Shown: positions 1 to 9,568, numbered from the stretch's first letter. The stretch is DNA of 64,000 nt from Emcibacteraceae bacterium (GCA_021774795.1 JAJFIR010000031.1:496001-560000); one strand, 5' to 3'. Made by a program: numbers and translations. The notes: a model not told the origin generated them from the letters alone.

Positions 1-999
1 TGCAATAAATGCCATACCGCCGCCAGCACCGCTTGCAAGTATTGCGATGCCAATGGCGGATAATAATACACAAATCATTGCCACTCTTGGTGCAAAGTAT
101 TTATCAAGCAATAGCCCTATACTTGCTCGTGATACGATAATGGTTATTCCCAATGTAGAAAAAACAAGTGCGGCGGTGGCGGCGTCCATACCCCGATCAT
201 TGAGCAACGGCACAAAATGAGGCATTAATCCGTAAAGGCAAAGAGAAAGTAGCACAAAAATCAAATAGAGTAGCCAGAATGTTTTTAGCTTTAAAACCTG
301 GGACAAAGTTAACGTTATATCTTCATCTTGTGTTATCACTTCACCTTCGGTATCACCATCTTGTCGTAAATTCATGTCTGCCGGTTTATTGCGTACCACT
401 AGTAATATAAGTGGCATAGACAAAACCAGTACAATTGCAGCGAGGGCGTAATACCCATACCGCCAACCAAAATCATCAATTAAGTACTGAAGCATTGGCG
501 GCACATAGGTATAACCAAGGCCACCACCGGCCATGGTTATTCCAAAAGCGAGACCCCGCCGTTTGTTAAACCACGCGCTTATGATACGCAAGTAGGAGAC
601 GGCTGCGGATCCGGCGGTCAAAGAGCCAATCAGAAAAAAGATAAAATAGAGATGCCAAAGCTCCGAGACAAAAAGTGGAATGGTGGCGAGCAGAGAACCA
701 AAAATTAAAATTGACGGGATTAATATTTCCTTAGCACCGTAACGGTCAACCATTCTGCCGACAACGGGCGTAGCGAAGAACTGGACTACCGTGAATATTA
801 AAAGAGCGAGGCTGATTTGTGTTCTATCCCAGTTAAACTCGACGGATAGTGGTATCATAAAGAGGCTCATAGCCCCGAATGCGAATTGGCCAGGGCTGGC
901 TGAAAAACCAATGATAGAAGCGGCGACGACCCACCAACCATAAAATAATTTGGGAATTTTCATTGTTTTTCCAGTTTTTATTATATTTCCCGTATCCAT
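1..999 (-). CDS. MFS transporter, monocarboxylate/oxalate-formate antiporter-like (partial)
   Basis: This open frame is missing from the ORF track because it runs off the left edge. Read on the minus strand it begins MDTGNIIKTGKTMKIPKLF, followed by repeated hydrophobic helices and a YGWWVV opening typical of oxalate/formate and monocarboxylate MFS carriers. A hydrophilic central loop of about 30 residues (QDGDTEGEVITQDED) separates the two helix bundles. The start could be 999 or the in-frame ATG at 963; neither has a strong SD. About 333 codons are visible and the C-terminus lies outside the window. It should be an inner-membrane carrier; the substrate cannot be told. It is divergent from the acyltransferase fusion at 1145. 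Confidence 0.8.
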   Translation of the reverse strand, partial: MDTGNIIKTGKTMKIPKLFYGWWVVAASIIGFSASPGQFAFGAMSLFMIPLSVEFNWDRTQISLALLIFTVVQFFATPVVGRMVDRYGAKEILIPSILIFGSLLATIPLFVSELWHLYFIFFLIGSLTAGSAAVSYLRIISAWFNKRRGLAFGITMAGGGLGYTYVPPMLQYLIDDFGWRYGYYALAAIVLVLSMPLILLVVRNKPADMNLRQDGDTEGEVITQDEDITLTLSQVLKLKTFWLLYLIFVLLSLCLYGLMPHFVPLLNDRGMDAATAALVFSTLGITIIVSRASIGLLLDKYFAPRVAMICVLLSAIGIAILASGAGGGMAFIA

Positions 1000-1144
1000 T
1001 TTTTTTAGCACGCCGTTTTAATGACTACAAGTAATCAATAATTGCGCGCCATTTGAAATATTTTAAACTTGCCACATCGTGTTTATATGGTGATGATCAA
1101 AATATAGATCGCAACAACAATGAGGGCTGACTTTCAGGGAAAGA

Positions 1145-4100
1145 ATGCAGGAAAATCAATTTCATCTATTTAAGACAAAAAGATTTATGCCACTTTTTAT
1201 AACGCAATTTCTTGGTGCATTTAATGATAATGTATTCAAGAATGCTCTGGTCGTTTTGATAACCTACGATGTTGGTATTCGTGCCGGACTGGATCCTGCT
1301 CTTTTGGTTTTGATCGCGGCAGGTATTTTCATTTTGCCTTTTTTCCTCTTTTCGGCGATGGCGGGCCAATATGCTGACAAGCTAGAAAAATCAGCCATGA
1401 TCAGTAAAATAAAGCTTGTAGAAATAGTTTTGATGTTGCTTGCCACAGCGGGCTTCTTTATCGGTAACCTCTATTTATTGATGATGGTCTTGTTCTTAAC
1501 GGGTGTTCAATCGACTTTTTTTGGCCCCATTAAGTACGGTATTTTGCCCGATCATTTGGAAGAATACGAACTTATCGGTGGTAATGGGCTTATTGAAATG
1601 GGGACTTTCCTCGCCATTCTTCTAGGTACAATATTAGGGGGGCTGCTCATTCTAACGGACTATGGGATTGAAATCGTTTCATTGCTATTGTTGCTAATGT
1701 CAGTCACCGGTTACTTGGCCAGCAAAAAAATACCCGAGGCGCCTGGTGCGGCACCTGACTTAAAGATTAATTATAATTTTTTCAATGAGACAATAAACAT
1801 AATTGGTAAAGCACATGCGAAAAGCCGGGTGTTTCTGTCGATATTGGGTATTTCGTGGTTTTGGTTATACGGTGCTACTTATCTGGCACAGTTTCCAACC
1901 TTTGCCAATGAAGTGCTAGGGTCAAACGAAGAAGTCGTGACATTATTGCTTTGCACTTTTTCAATTGGTATAGGCATTGGATCGCTTATTTGTAATAAGC
2001 TGGTGAAGGGAATGGTGACAGCACGATTTGTGCCGCTTGCGTCCCTGATGATGACCATATTTAGTGTTGATCTTTATTTCGCGAGTCTGGATGTGGTAAA
2101 GCCGATATTAAGCGTGGTCGGTGAATTAAATGGAGCGAGAGAATTTCTCTCTGAACCAAGAAATTGGCGGGTTGTAGCTGATTTGCTGGGGATCGCTGTG
2201 GCAGGCGGTATATATATCGTTCCACTTTATACGATAATGCAAACCGAAAGTGATGTTAAGGAACGTTCGCGGATTATAGCTGCAAATAACATCCTAAACG
2301 CATTATTTATGGTCGGGTCTGCCATCGGTAGTATGTTGCTTTTAATGCTGGATTTTTCGCTTCCGGAAATATTTTTGACCATCGCCATCGCAAATGGCTT
2401 TGTGGCACTTTATATATGCCAATTGCTGCCGCAAGATTTGGTTCAATCAATTATTCGTGCGATATTAAGAACACTTTACCGGGTTGAAATAACGGGTCTT
2501 GAAAATTACCGAAATGCTGGTTCAAAAACAGTAATAATAGCCAATCACACTTCTTTTCTGGATGGGCTTTTGCTTGGTGCCTTTCTGCCGGACACATTAA
2601 CCTTTGCCATCAATACGCATATTGCTGAAAAGTGGTGGGCAAAGCTTGCCTTTGCGTTCTTTGATCTGTTCGCCATCGATCCCACCAATCCTATGGCGAC
2701 AAAAGCCATGGTGAGGACCGTTCAGAGCGGGCGACGCTGCGTCATCTTTCCTGAAGGTCGGATAACCATGACGGGGGCGTTGATGAAAGTATATGAAGGC
2801 CCGGGCGCGATTGCTTACCTCGCGGGGGCACCGCTTCTACCTATTCGTATTGAAGGCGCGGATAAAACACGTTTTTCAAGACTTAAAGGTATCGTCCGTC
2901 AGCGCAGGTTTCCAAAAATTACACTAAACATTCAAGAGCCGGTGATATTTGACGTACCGGAAGGCTTAAATGCGCGTGCCCGCCGCGCGTGGATCGGTCG
3001 TGAAATGTATGACGTAATGTCCAATGTCATATTTAACACCAGCAATACCGATCAAACATTGTTCCATGCGTTGCTTGACGCGAATGAAATGCATGGGGGG
3101 AAGCATGAAATACTGGAAGATGTCGAGCGCGCGCCAATCAACTATAAAAAACTGATTTTGGGAAGTTTTGTTATGGGGCGTAAAATAGCGCAGGTAACTG
3201 AGCACGGTGAGAAAGTTGGCGTTATGTTGCCCAATTCGGTTGGTGGGGTGGTCACGTTCTTTGCGCTGCTCGCTTACGGAAGGGTTCCGGCAATGCTTAA
3301 CTTTTCGACAGGCCCTGGTAATATGATTACGGCATCAAAAGCGGCTGTGATAAAAACAATATTAACGTCAAAACGTTTCATTGAACTTGGTCAGTTAGAA
3401 GAAAGTGCAGAAGCACTAAAGGAGCATGCTCAAATAATTTATCTTGAAGATGTTCGCGAAGCCATCGGATTTAAAGATAAACTATTTGGGTTTTTCGCAG
3501 CACTTTGGCCGCATTTTATTCATAATCAATTGGCAAATAAACCAAAACCACATGATGACGCTGTTATTTTATTTACCTCTGGCTCCGAAGGAACGCCAAA
3601 AGGGGTGGTGTTAAGTCATAAAAACATTCAGTCCAATCGCTATCAGCTCAGCGCACGTGTGGATTTTACGCCCAGCGACCGCGTATTTAATGCGCTTCCA
3701 ATCTTTCATTCGTTTGGTTTAACCGGCGGTTTGTTATTACCCATATTGTCGGGTCTTAAAATTTTTCTATATCCGTCGCCCCTTCACTACCGAATTGTGC
3801 CTGAATTGGTCTATGATACCAATGCGACCATAATGTTTGGTACAGATACATTTTTGGGCGGGTATGCACGCTTTGCACATCCCTATGATTTCTATTCTAT
3901 GCGGTATGTTTTTGCCGGTGCGGAAAAACTAAAACCGGAAACCAGAACTCTTTGGGCAGAACGTTTCGGGGTTCGCATATTAGAAGGTTACGGTGCCACA
4001 GAAACGTCGCCGGTGCTTTCCACCAATACCGCCATGCAAGCCAAAGGCGGCACCGTTGGCCGCCTGATGCCGGGTATTGAATATAAACTGGAAGATGTCC

Positions 4101-4585
4101 CTGGTATTGATGAGGGCGGCAAACTTGTCGTACGGGGACCGAATGTGATGACAGGTTACCTGCGTGCCGAAAATCCGGGGGTTATAGAAGAGCCGGAGGA
4201 TGGTTGGTATGATACAGGGGATATTGTTGAAATTGATGAAGAAGGATATATCAAAATAGCGGGCCGGGTGAAACGGTTTGCCAAGATTGCCGGTGAGATG
4301 GTATCGCTGACAGCGGTAGAAGTTGTAGTCGACGGCCTTTGGCCGGATGCCGAGCACGCGGTTGTAGCACTCCCTGACCCCAAAAAGGGTGAACAACTTA
4401 TTCTTGTGACTACATATACTCAGGCTACAAAAGAAGAGGTGCGGGAAGCCATCAGAGCGGATGGTCATTCCGATCTCCTAACACCAAAAACCATCATATT
4501 TGTTGATAAAATGCTGGTACTTGGAACTGGAAAAACTGATTATGTTAGCGTCCGGACAATGATTGAGAACCAGGGGAACGGATAA
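1145..4585 (+). CDS. aas: LplT-PlsC-acyl-ACP synthetase fusion (Aas-type lysophospholipid repair protein)
   Basis: Three modules in one 1146-residue chain. Residues 1 to about 435 are a 12-helix MFS unit like the lysophospholipid flippase LplT (FNDN near residue 27). Residues about 440-640 are a PlsC acyltransferase with NHTSFLD and FPEGR motifs. The rest is an AMP-forming acyl-ACP synthetase with the TSGSEGTPKG P-loop and a YGATETSP motif. In E. coli LplT and Aas are separate: LplT flips 2-acyl-lysophospholipid inward and Aas re-acylates it. Here import and repair would be physically joined in the inner membrane. An AGGGAAAG SD precedes the ATG. Family and role are confident; in vivo specificity is inferred. 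Confidence 0.9.
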   Translation: MQENQFHLFKTKRFMPLFITQFLGAFNDNVFKNALVVLITYDVGIRAGLDPALLVLIAAGIFILPFFLFSAMAGQYADKLEKSAMISKIKLVEIVLMLLATAGFFIGNLYLLMMVLFLTGVQSTFFGPIKYGILPDHLEEYELIGGNGLIEMGTFLAILLGTILGGLLILTDYGIEIVSLLLLLMSVTGYLASKKIPEAPGAAPDLKINYNFFNETINIIGKAHAKSRVFLSILGISWFWLYGATYLAQFPTFANEVLGSNEEVVTLLLCTFSIGIGIGSLICNKLVKGMVTARFVPLASLMMTIFSVDLYFASLDVVKPILSVVGELNGAREFLSEPRNWRVVADLLGIAVAGGIYIVPLYTIMQTESDVKERSRIIAANNILNALFMVGSAIGSMLLLMLDFSLPEIFLTIAIANGFVALYICQLLPQDLVQSIIRAILRTLYRVEITGLENYRNAGSKTVIIANHTSFLDGLLLGAFLPDTLTFAINTHIAEKWWAKLAFAFFDLFAIDPTNPMATKAMVRTVQSGRRCVIFPEGRITMTGALMKVYEGPGAIAYLAGAPLLPIRIEGADKTRFSRLKGIVRQRRFPKITLNIQEPVIFDVPEGLNARARRAWIGREMYDVMSNVIFNTSNTDQTLFHALLDANEMHGGKHEILEDVERAPINYKKLILGSFVMGRKIAQVTEHGEKVGVMLPNSVGGVVTFFALLAYGRVPAMLNFSTGPGNMITASKAAVIKTILTSKRFIELGQLEESAEALKEHAQIIYLEDVREAIGFKDKLFGFFAALWPHFIHNQLANKPKPHDDAVILFTSGSEGTPKGVVLSHKNIQSNRYQLSARVDFTPSDRVFNALPIFHSFGLTGGLLLPILSGLKIFLYPSPLHYRIVPELVYDTNATIMFGTDTFLGGYARFAHPYDFYSMRYVFAGAEKLKPETRTLWAERFGVRILEGYGATETSPVLSTNTAMQAKGGTVGRLMPGIEYKLEDVPGIDEGGKLVVRGPNVMTGYLRAENPGVIEEPEDGWYDTGDIVEIDEEGYIKIAGRVKRFAKIAGEMVSLTAVEVVVDGLWPDAEHAVVALPDPKKGEQLILVTTYTQATKEEVREAIRADGHSDLLTPKTIIFVDKMLVLGTGKTDYVSVRTMIENQGNG

Positions 4586-4588
4586 CGT

Positions 4589-4602
4589 AATTATCGATAA
4601 TT
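4589..4602. other. 14-bp perfect palindrome AATTATCGATAATT
   Basis: This perfect inverted repeat lies just after the stop codon of the acyltransferase fusion. It is AT-rich with no U-tract, so it is a poor terminator. It could be a protein-binding site or chance in AT-rich DNA. Confidence 0.3.
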
Positions 4603-4624
4603 ATTTGTGAGCTATTTTGAGTAA

Positions 4625-4658
4625 ACCCTGTTAGGGTCCGACAAAAGAAAAACAGGGT
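4625..4658 (+). promoter_or_regulatory. Hairpin ACCCTGTT/AACAGGGT overlapping the SD of the next gene
   Basis: Eight-base complementary arms (4625-4632 and 4651-4658) enclose an 18-nt loop. The AGGG that best serves as SD for the ATG at 4667 lies in the right arm. Folding of the mRNA would therefore hide the ribosome site, suggesting translational control. No known riboswitch class is recognised, and it may be simple structure. Confidence 0.35.
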
Positions 4659-4666
4659 AAAGCAAG

Positions 4667-5866
4667 ATGGACGAAATAAACGCCAAGAAATCAAAGTTGG
4701 CTCTGCTCTATATGGCTATTATTATGGCTTTCGTGTTCTCAGGTTGGAATGCGATGCTCAATAATTTTACTGTTGAAAAAGCCTTCTTTACAGGATCAGA
4801 TATGGGCGACCTTCAGTCTGTTCGTGAAATTCCGGGTTTTTTAGCGTTTTCAGCGGTGTTTGTTTTATTTTTTATCCGCGAACAAACTTTTGCGACCATC
4901 TCGCTGGCACTCCTGTGTATCGGCGTGCTCGTTACAGGGTATTTTCCAACGAAGTATGGTTTGATCGCGACGACTTTATTAATGTCTATCGGGTTTCATT
5001 ATTTTGAAACCATTAACAGCAGCCTTAGCCTGCAGTGGCTTGCCAAAGAAGACGCCCCTGCATTTTTAGGGAAGGTCATCGGATACGGTTCATTCGCGTC
5101 TCTGGTTGCGTATGGAACTATATGGCTTCTCTATACACAACTTCAGTTCGATTACGTTGTTTTATACAGCGTTTTTGGTGCTGTTGGGTTGGCGATGGTT
5201 GTGCATCTATGGTGGCTATTTCCAAAATTTGAAACCGTTATTCCGCAGCGAAAGCACCTGTTTCTAAAGAAAAGATACTGGGTTTATTATGTTCTAACTT
5301 TTTTGAAAGGTGCTAGAAGGCAGATATTTATGGTATTTGCGGCCTTTTTACTGGTTGAGAAATTTGGTTATAGTCTTGATGAAGTGGTGGCGCTGTTGCT
5401 TGTCAATAAAGCGGCGAACTTATTCATAGCCCCTCTCATCGGGAAAATAATTGAAAAAGTTGGTGAGCGCAGAGCCCTGACAATTGAATATATCGGTCTT
5501 GTAGGGGTTTTTGTCGGTTATGCGGTGGTTGAAAGTGCGCTGGTGGCTGCCGGTTTATTTATCCTGGATCATTTATTTTTTGCCATGGCCATTGGCATAA
5601 AGACTTATTTTCAAAAAATTGCCGATCGCGAGGATATGGCAGCGACAGCGAGTGTTAGCTTCACAATAGATCATATTGCGTCGGTAATCATTCCGGTGAC
5701 ATTTGGTTATGTCTGGATGTATGACCCGTCGCTTGTGTTTTATGCTGGCGCGGGATTTGCAGTCCTGTCTTTGGTTGCATCCAACTTAATCCCGAGATCG
5801 CCTGCTCCCGGGAACGAATTTATTTGGTCAGCAAAAAAACGAACTTCTGAAACTATTGTTCCATAA
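4667..5866 (+). CDS. MFS transporter of unknown substrate
   Basis: A 399-residue protein with about 12 hydrophobic helices and a basic cytoplasmic loop in the middle (around residue 205, HLFLKKRYW), the usual two-bundle MFS plan. No substrate-defining motif was recognised. It follows the acyltransferase fusion by 81 bp in the same direction, but a palindrome and a hairpin lie between, so cotranscription is uncertain. Its last 14 bases overlap the end of the convergent M48 protease gene. Likely inner-membrane carrier; function unknown. Confidence 0.75.
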   Translation: MDEINAKKSKLALLYMAIIMAFVFSGWNAMLNNFTVEKAFFTGSDMGDLQSVREIPGFLAFSAVFVLFFIREQTFATISLALLCIGVLVTGYFPTKYGLIATTLLMSIGFHYFETINSSLSLQWLAKEDAPAFLGKVIGYGSFASLVAYGTIWLLYTQLQFDYVVLYSVFGAVGLAMVVHLWWLFPKFETVIPQRKHLFLKKRYWVYYVLTFLKGARRQIFMVFAAFLLVEKFGYSLDEVVALLLVNKAANLFIAPLIGKIIEKVGERRALTIEYIGLVGVFVGYAVVESALVAAGLFILDHLFFAMAIGIKTYFQKIADREDMAATASVSFTIDHIASVIIPVTFGYVWMYDPSLVFYAGAGFAVLSLVASNLIPRSPAPGNEFIWSAKKRTSETIVP

Positions 5867-7355
5867 CGATGATTTTTAAACGCTGACCATTTGTTAATTT
5901 CTGCCCTTCTTTAAGGCCGTTTAGAGCAACAAAACGTTCAACTTTATAGTCTTCAAAAGCCATTATATTTGCAATGCTTTCAATAGTGTCATTTGATTGG
6001 ACCGTTACAATTCTTAATTTGCGGCCTTTTATCTGGTCGGCTTCAGTCTGGCTGATTTTATCGAAGCTATAAGACATGCGTTGGAGGCTTGCGGAAAGGC
6101 TCTCATATTTGGATTGTGGCGTAAGCATAAGGAATTGGTAGGCATTTTCACCTGAATGTTGGATCGCGACAAGCCGCGCAATGTAGTTGACATTGTTGAT
6201 GGTTGTGGTTGCGTATCCGGTCACGGCATTCATATCGTTCACTTTGATATCCTGAACACCTTCCATCGGTTTTTTGATTTCATAGGCTTCCCAAATCTTT
6301 CTGCCGTATTCACGAATTGTCATATCTTTCATACTAGCACCAGAAAAAATGACGACACTGCCTTCTGCGGCACCTGTGCCTTTGGCCAAAACAGCTTCGG
6401 CTGAGTTCTGTAATACGTAATTCTCTGGGGCAGTGAATTTTAATTTCATCACGGGATGAACAAACTCGCGTCCTTTAATAACGCCTTGTTTCGGATCATC
6501 GCCCCACATCATGCCATCAATGGTATTATAAAATACACTTTGATTGCGGTTGCGCGAATTTTGCGGGATTTGAGTTTGTGATGCGGCACTGAACGCTCTT
6601 GTCACCCTGTCTTGGGTATTTGGATGGGTAGAAAAAAAATCAGACTGCACCGGCTCTCCAGCCCGGTCGGCCAGTATTAATTGCAATTTATGGTCGGCGT
6701 CGAGCGAACTTAACATATCCGCCGCCGCATACGGATCGTACCCTGCGCGACTTGAATAGCGAACACCCAGTTCGTCAGATTGGTATTCCTGATTACGGGA
6801 ATAGCTCATAAGATATACTTGAGCACCCTGATTTAAGCTGTTGGCAACGGCACTATCACCGGACGCGACCCCTAAAACAGCGGCACCAAGCCCGGCCAAC
6901 ATTTGATTATTATATCTTTTTGCGGAGTGGCGAGCCGTGACATGTCCGATTTCATGGCCGACGACTGACGCCAAGGCAGATTCGCTATTGACCATAGATA
7001 ATATACCACGTGTGACGTATACATAACCGCCAGGTAGCGCGAACGCGTTAACAAGTGGTGTATCAAGCACCGTAAAAGTAAATGGATAGTCCTTTAATTC
7101 GGAATTGGCGACAAGTCTTTGACCCAAATTATTAACATACTGGTTTACTTTTTCATCCTTATAAGTGCCACCATTTTGTTGCAAAATGCCCGGATGAGCT
7201 TCCTTCCCAATTGATAGTTCTTTTGCCGGGCTCATAAAGGGTGTGAAGTCCCGTTGACCAGTAGCAGGGTTAATCGTGGTGCAGCTTTGCAAGAAAAGTG
7301 GCATAATAATTAGCAATGCTGTGGAAAGTGACTTATTGTATATTTTAGACCACAT
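5853..7355 (-). CDS. M48-family metalloprotease lipoprotein with C-terminal LysM-like domain
   Basis: The N-terminus is a lipoprotein signal ending in a lipobox with Cys25 (FLQSC). The zinc-protease motif HEIGH is at residues 134-138 with an expected downstream Glu region (QSDELG). This matches the periplasmic BepA/LoiP-like M48 group, which maintains outer-membrane proteins. The C-terminal 55 residues (VQSNDTIESIA ... NGQRLKIIV) resemble a LysM peptidoglycan-binding unit. The 500-residue length fits such M48 proteins with extra domains. It starts 4 bases after the nuclease gene stop with an AGGGAG SD, so the two form an operon. It is probably an envelope quality-control protease. Confidence 0.87.
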   Translation of the reverse strand: MWSKIYNKSLSTALLIIMPLFLQSCTTINPATGQRDFTPFMSPAKELSIGKEAHPGILQQNGGTYKDEKVNQYVNNLGQRLVANSELKDYPFTFTVLDTPLVNAFALPGGYVYVTRGILSMVNSESALASVVGHEIGHVTARHSAKRYNNQMLAGLGAAVLGVASGDSAVANSLNQGAQVYLMSYSRNQEYQSDELGVRYSSRAGYDPYAAADMLSSLDADHKLQLILADRAGEPVQSDFFSTHPNTQDRVTRAFSAASQTQIPQNSRNRNQSVFYNTIDGMMWGDDPKQGVIKGREFVHPVMKLKFTAPENYVLQNSAEAVLAKGTGAAEGSVVIFSGASMKDMTIREYGRKIWEAYEIKKPMEGVQDIKVNDMNAVTGYATTTINNVNYIARLVAIQHSGENAYQFLMLTPQSKYESLSASLQRMSYSFDKISQTEADQIKGRKLRIVTVQSNDTIESIANIMAFEDYKVERFVALNGLKEGQKLTNGQRLKIIVMEQ

Positions 7356-7359
7356 TTAA

Positions 7360-8181
7360 TTACTCCCTTATATCTATGACCAATTGTTCCGGATGGGTTA
7401 GATTGATGGACGGGCCATTATAATATTTTAGCCAGCCACGAACAATTATATTTTTACCTTTTAAATTAGCCAAATTTATGTCCTTTTTTTCGAACATTTT
7501 TTTAACTCGGCCGGACACAACAATCGTGAAGTCAGTCTTATAATCTTCTCCAAAATTAAGATAAGTATTACTTCTTACGGTGGCGACATCAACAACTTTC
7601 CCGGAAATTAATTGAAAACTATTGGTAAATCTGCCGCTATTTTCCTGCGGCTTTATTTCGTAAAAATTTAACCTCCAAATGCCTTGTAATTGTTCTTTCG
7701 CCTCATTTTCTTCTGCGAGCATTTCATGAACAATGGCTCTATTGTCATCGAAACTATACACGCGTGCCATACCGTTTTTTAGCATTTCACCCTGTATCCA
7801 AGTGCCATCATTTAAAAATAGATGCGCTAGCACTCGACCATATCGATCCATTTTTCGCCCGCCGTAATATAACGTCACCTCTTTGTTCAGCACCATATCG
7901 CTTAAGGCATTTTTTGCTTCGTAACCAAGGGGCCACTCTTTGAAGTCTTTGCGGCTCAAAGCTATTTTAGGTGACTGAATACCGACAAGGCGTACTGTTA
8001 TCTTGTTATCGAGAACCAGAGTATCGCCGTCAATAATTTCTACTACTTTCGAATTGAAGAAATCTTCTTTTTCAGGTTTCAATTGGTTTTTGATTTGCTC
8101 AACATCATAAGCCAGGGATGATTTCACTTGCCCCAGAAACATCAATATAAAAAGCAAAAATAGTCGCATGCCCTTTATCAT
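7360..8181 (-). CDS. Secreted thermonuclease-family (SNase-like) protein
   Basis: After a signal peptide (hydrophobic LFLLFILMFLG, cleavage near SLA-Y), residues about 45-165 carry the staphylococcal-nuclease OB fold: VVEIIDGDTLVL, a VRLVGI strand, and DRYGRVLAHLF. These are the usual Ca2+-binding and catalytic regions. A further region of about 100 residues after the nuclease fold looks like a second small beta domain. It is expected to act in the periplasm or outside the cell on DNA or RNA. Met1 and Met5 are both possible starts. It is the upstream gene of a two-gene operon with the M48 protease. Confidence 0.85.
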   Translation of the reverse strand: MIKGMRLFLLFILMFLGQVKSSLAYDVEQIKNQLKPEKEDFFNSKVVEIIDGDTLVLDNKITVRLVGIQSPKIALSRKDFKEWPLGYEAKNALSDMVLNKEVTLYYGGRKMDRYGRVLAHLFLNDGTWIQGEMLKNGMARVYSFDDNRAIVHEMLAEENEAKEQLQGIWRLNFYEIKPQENSGRFTNSFQLISGKVVDVATVRSNTYLNFGEDYKTDFTIVVSGRVKKMFEKKDINLANLKGKNIIVRGWLKYYNGPSINLTHPEQLVIDIRE

Positions 8182-8499
8182 AATGGTTCATTAAAAAAGA
8201 GCAATAATTTTGCATCACCTCTCAACTATTAAGAAAGATTACGGGCTTGTCTTCCTGCTGAAAATTCAGAAAAAGGTACCCAACTCACGGTCTGACCGTT
8301 AGCCCGGCTTAACGTTAGCTCTCCTTTCTTCTGTGGTTCTCAGCCGTTACCGGCATAAATAATGTTAATAATGATTATCAGAACGATTATTAAAAATTAA
8401 GGCTTTTATTTATATGGACCGATATTACGGAAATCTATACGATCTAATCTTGGTAATGGGCGAACACTCGATATATTTAACAGGAATTATGTAAGGAAT
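8182..8499. other. Intergenic region between divergent nuclease and SGNH genes
   Basis: This stretch of 318 bases has no convincing coding frame. It contains the near-repeat elements ACCGTTAGCC and TTAACGTTAGCT around 8295-8320 and a Fur-like box near 8367. Promoters for both flanking genes must lie here, but no clear -35/-10 pair was found by eye. Confidence 0.5.
8367..8385. promoter_or_regulatory. Possible Fur-family operator
   Basis: The complementary strand reads GATAATCATTATT, matching 12 of 13 positions of the right-hand part of the classical Fur box. The left part is poor, so the full 19-mer is only about 14/19. It lies about 120 bp upstream of the SGNH hydrolase. AT-rich background makes chance matches plausible. 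Confidence 0.28.
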
Positions 8500-9399
8500 T
8501 TGGAATTGATTAGATCATTGATGAACATGATAGCGGCAATAACAATATGCTTTATTGTAACTGCCCCAAACGCATATAGCGCAGATACTAAAGAGGAGTT
8601 TTTGAAATTTCAACAAGCGGCTATGGCAAGCAGCGTCGTAAATAAAGATACTACTAATGAATTTTATAAGCGCTCATTCGAGTATTGGATGGCAAATACG
8701 ATAGCCTATAACGACTCGCCACAAGATTTTAAGGAAATTATGGAACTTTACCATCAGAACCAGGCGAAATACAAACGAGACAGAGCTATAAGAATAGACC
8801 GCTTTGAAAGCACAATTGAAAATTATCGAAGGTTTGATAAGAGAAATAGTTTAGCGCAAAATCCAATTCTTTTTGTCGGAAGTTCCAGCATTGTTTTTTG
8901 GGAAACATCGCAGTCTTTTCCTGAATATCCAGTTATCAACAGAGGGTTTGGCGGCGCAAGTCTTCCGGAAGTTCTTCATTATTACGATGATGTTATTAAA
9001 AAACATAACCCGTCCATCCTTGTGGTATACTGCGATATAGATGTCGAGCGGGGGGAAACACCCGAGTTTGCTGTGAATGCCTTTAAGCAACTGGTAAATA
9101 GGGTTGAATCGGATTTTCCTGAAATTGAAATAATGCTGCTTTCAATGAAACCGACGCTTATTGATGATGTGCTTGGCAAGACCGTCAGAAAGAATAAATT
9201 TATTACCAATGACCTGCTCGCGGCTTATTGCGCGGAGCAGGAAAACCGCCACTATGTTGATATTACCAGCGTGATGATCGAAGAAGGCGCGCGTTTGAAA
9301 GACGAAATTTTTATTGCTGACGGTATGCATATGAATAATCTTGGTTATACATTATGGAACCCGATTATTAAGGATAAAATTTCGAATATATTAAAATAG
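8500..9399 (+). CDS. Exported SGNH/GDSL-family hydrolase
   Basis: This 299-residue protein has a signal peptide (MIAAITICFIVTAPNAYSA) and an SGNH fold in its C-terminal half. The block-I Ser lies in FVGSSSIVFW (about residues 126-134), the block-II Gly is in NRGFGGASL, and the Asp-His pair is in ADGMHMNN near the end. This type resembles PAF-acetylhydrolase-like esterases and is probably periplasmic or secreted; the ester substrate is unknown. The start is TTG at 8500 because AAGGAA lies just upstream, while the in-frame ATG at 8521 has no SD. It stands alone upstream of the tiny-ORF region. Confidence 0.83.
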   Translation: MELIRSLMNMIAAITICFIVTAPNAYSADTKEEFLKFQQAAMASSVVNKDTTNEFYKRSFEYWMANTIAYNDSPQDFKEIMELYHQNQAKYKRDRAIRIDRFESTIENYRRFDKRNSLAQNPILFVGSSSIVFWETSQSFPEYPVINRGFGGASLPEVLHYYDDVIKKHNPSILVVYCDIDVERGETPEFAVNAFKQLVNRVESDFPEIEIMLLSMKPTLIDDVLGKTVRKNKFITNDLLAAYCAEQENRHYVDITSVMIEEGARLKDEIFIADGMHMNNLGYTLWNPIIKDKISNILK

Positions 9400-9437
9400 G
9401 GACTAGACAATCTTAATTAATATAATCGCTAATCTAT

Positions 9438-9465
9438 TTGACAAACTTTGATTTAATGATACGGT
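9438..9465 (+). promoter_or_regulatory. Promoter P1 of tiny ORF 1
   Basis: A perfect -35 TTGACA (9438-9443) is followed after 16 bases by TACGGT (9460-9465), a weak TAnnnT-type -10. The ATG of tiny ORF 1 starts 43 bases after the -10. The geometry is almost the same as in the second module. Confidence 0.5.
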
Positions 9466-9507
9466 TTTTAGTTCATAAGTATTGTAATTAAAGTATAGGA
9501 GGCATAC

Positions 9508-9531
9508 ATGAGCGGCGCACAACCAGTATAA
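9508..9531 (+). CDS. Tiny ORF 1: heptapeptide MSGAQPV
   Basis: The frame is ATG AGC GGC GCA CAA CCA GTA TAA, 24 bases in all. A perfect AGGAGG (9497-9502) lies 5 bases before the ATG, stronger than the SD of most genes here. It is the first of three MSG-starting heptapeptide frames in 320 bp. Own promoter upstream and 12-bp hairpin downstream suggest a short independent transcript of roughly 150 nt. Function is not recognised. Options are a regulatory or signalling peptide, a minimal RiPP precursor, a leader peptide, or translation of a small RNA. It is too short for the ORF track. Confidence 0.55.
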   Translation: MSGAQPV

Positions 9532-9568
9532 TAATAAGGCAAAATAATTTCGTATTTTAAATCAAAAT

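Noticed and set aside
3980-4468. 162-residue minus-strand ORF
   Set aside because: Antisense to the conserved C-terminal part of the acyl-ACP synthetase domain; no family features.
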